Source: Psoroptes ovis (taxonomy: Eukaryota; Arthropoda; Arachnida; Sarcoptiformes; Psoroptidae). Taken from it: a DNA stretch of 64,000 nt. The stretch is taken from positions 1 to 64,000 of the forward strand of contig PQWQ01000005.1 in the NCBI GenBank assembly GCA_002943765.1, in the 5' to 3' direction. Positions 62,941 through 64,000 of the stretch are shown piece by piece. The stretch's first letter is position 1, and every line of letters begins with the position of its first letter. Below the pieces are notes generated by a model. That model saw nothing but the letters and a program-made list of their open reading frames with translations, ran no database searches and was not told where the DNA came from. A program made the position numbers and the translations under genes.

Positions 62941-64000
62941 TCTGGCTCCAAGTATCCAAGCTTGGTTTTTGTGTTATTTTTTTCGCTGATTATATTCATA
63001 TTAAGCTTGGGAGTCAACACAAACATTCGCGGAGTTGTCCAAATGAAGAAAATTTTCATTTTTCTGATGGTAACAACCCAAATAACAAACAAATATATTA
63101 ACCATTATCATCCGTTTTGATAAATACACACAAACAGTATTTAGATACATTCATATACTTTCACAGATAGACGGAAACTCCAAAGTACCACCGACCAAAA
63201 TGAAAAAAAAAATCGTTTGTACACTGAATCTACCCGGCAATTTTCAAATCATGCGCCGTTCAATTTTGATTCAAAAAATTTTTCGAGCCATCAAATGAAT
63301 TTTGCTATTCATACTCATTCATTCATTTTGGATCATTACTTATCGAATGAAAATCGTTTTAAACCTCGTTGAAAGGGTTTCGCAAGTTAAAATTTTGCGA
63401 CAAGTGAATTGCACATTCAGCAATCAGACAACATTCATAAATTCAAACATTTTTCTTTGTGAATTATCATTTTGTTCGTTTAAAAATTAATGATTTTCTA
63501 CTAAGAAGGCTTCTGTAAAAAACCTTAAAAGATACAAGTAATTCTCCAAGAAAGATCAACTAAACAAAAATCATCTGAATCCAAGGTAAGTATAAAAATC
63601 ATTGATTAAATTAAATGTATGGCAGTGAAGCAAACATTTATTGAGTGACACATACGAACACACATGAACCCACCATGGTGAATCGATACTTATATCATAA
63701 AGCATATGAATGATTTTAATTTTGACGCAAATTGATGAAACTATTTGGGTCGTTTTTTTTTTACTTAAATTCAAAGGAATTCAAAATATTTCTTTTAAAT
63801 TTGACTTTTTTGCTCTTTATTTATAATCAATTTCCATTGATTTTCAATTAGTCAGGTAAAAAACAAGAACAGTAACTCATTTTGTTTTGTTTTTCAACTT
63901 ACCGTGCTTTAATTGATTGATTGATGAAATGAATGAATCAAAATGAATTTTAATCAAATAATCAAACAAATTTTTCTTCGAATGAATATTCTTATAATCA

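Larger units (their letters stand above)
55962..64000. other. Gene-free right flank
   Basis: About 8 kb upstream of the beat-like gene without a recognisable gene. Frames up to 119 codons exist (56131-56478, 62686-63092) but lack family similarity and convincing starts. It contains a GT microsatellite, a poly-T tract, several short hairpins and one exact regulatory-type motif, each listed. It may be regulatory DNA of the beat-like gene or part of a long intron of a gene beyond the window. Confidence 0.5.

Overview
The window begins with about 2.1 kb of (CCTAA)n, the C-rich strand of the arthropod telomere repeat TTAGG, so it is the left end of an arthropod chromosome. The DNA is very AT-rich, most introns are 50-75 nt, and all thirteen genes are animal genes. 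The size, intron style and telomere type suit an acariform mite (dust or scab mite type). That taxonomic guess is inference, not something the sequence proves.

Layout. 1-2100: telomere. 3.0-14.3 kb: a compact gene block starting less than 1 kb from the telomere. It holds a p24/TMED cargo receptor (+), PFKFB (+, with a duplicated exon and several alternative 3' ends), a Skeletor-like DM13/DOMON protein (+), mitochondrial HtrA2 (-) and the ER oxidase Ero1 (-). 14.3-31.2 kb: about 17 kb without a recognisable gene, containing a foldback element with two 367-bp inverted arms. 31.2-41.0 kb: a D2-like dopamine receptor (+) in nine coding exons, with a very long Asn-rich N-terminus and third intracellular loop. 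43.4-45.6 kb: a 101-bp triplication and a 36-bp/72-bp minisatellite. 45.8-56.0 kb: a second dense block with a single-pass membrane protein of unknown function (-), Grx3/PICOT (-) head to head with a mitochondrial 2-Cys peroxiredoxin (+), PRELI (-), FAM98 (-), an LRR membrane protein (-) and a beaten-path-like Ig protein (-) in 12 small exons including one of 7 nt. 56-64 kb: no gene recognised, only simple repeats, hairpins and short motifs.

How the genes relate. Most neighbours are unrelated housekeeping genes packed closely. There is a loose redox and mitochondrial theme: HtrA2, Ero1, Grx3, Prx3 and PRELI. Grx3 and Prx3 share a 219-bp divergent promoter region. The D2-like receptor, the beat-like protein and the LRR protein are nervous-system or cell-surface types, and the first two carry the largest non-coding flanks. 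I found no tRNA, rRNA, CRISPR array or intact autonomous transposon. Exon boundaries were placed by hand from GT/AG sites, reading phase and family similarity.
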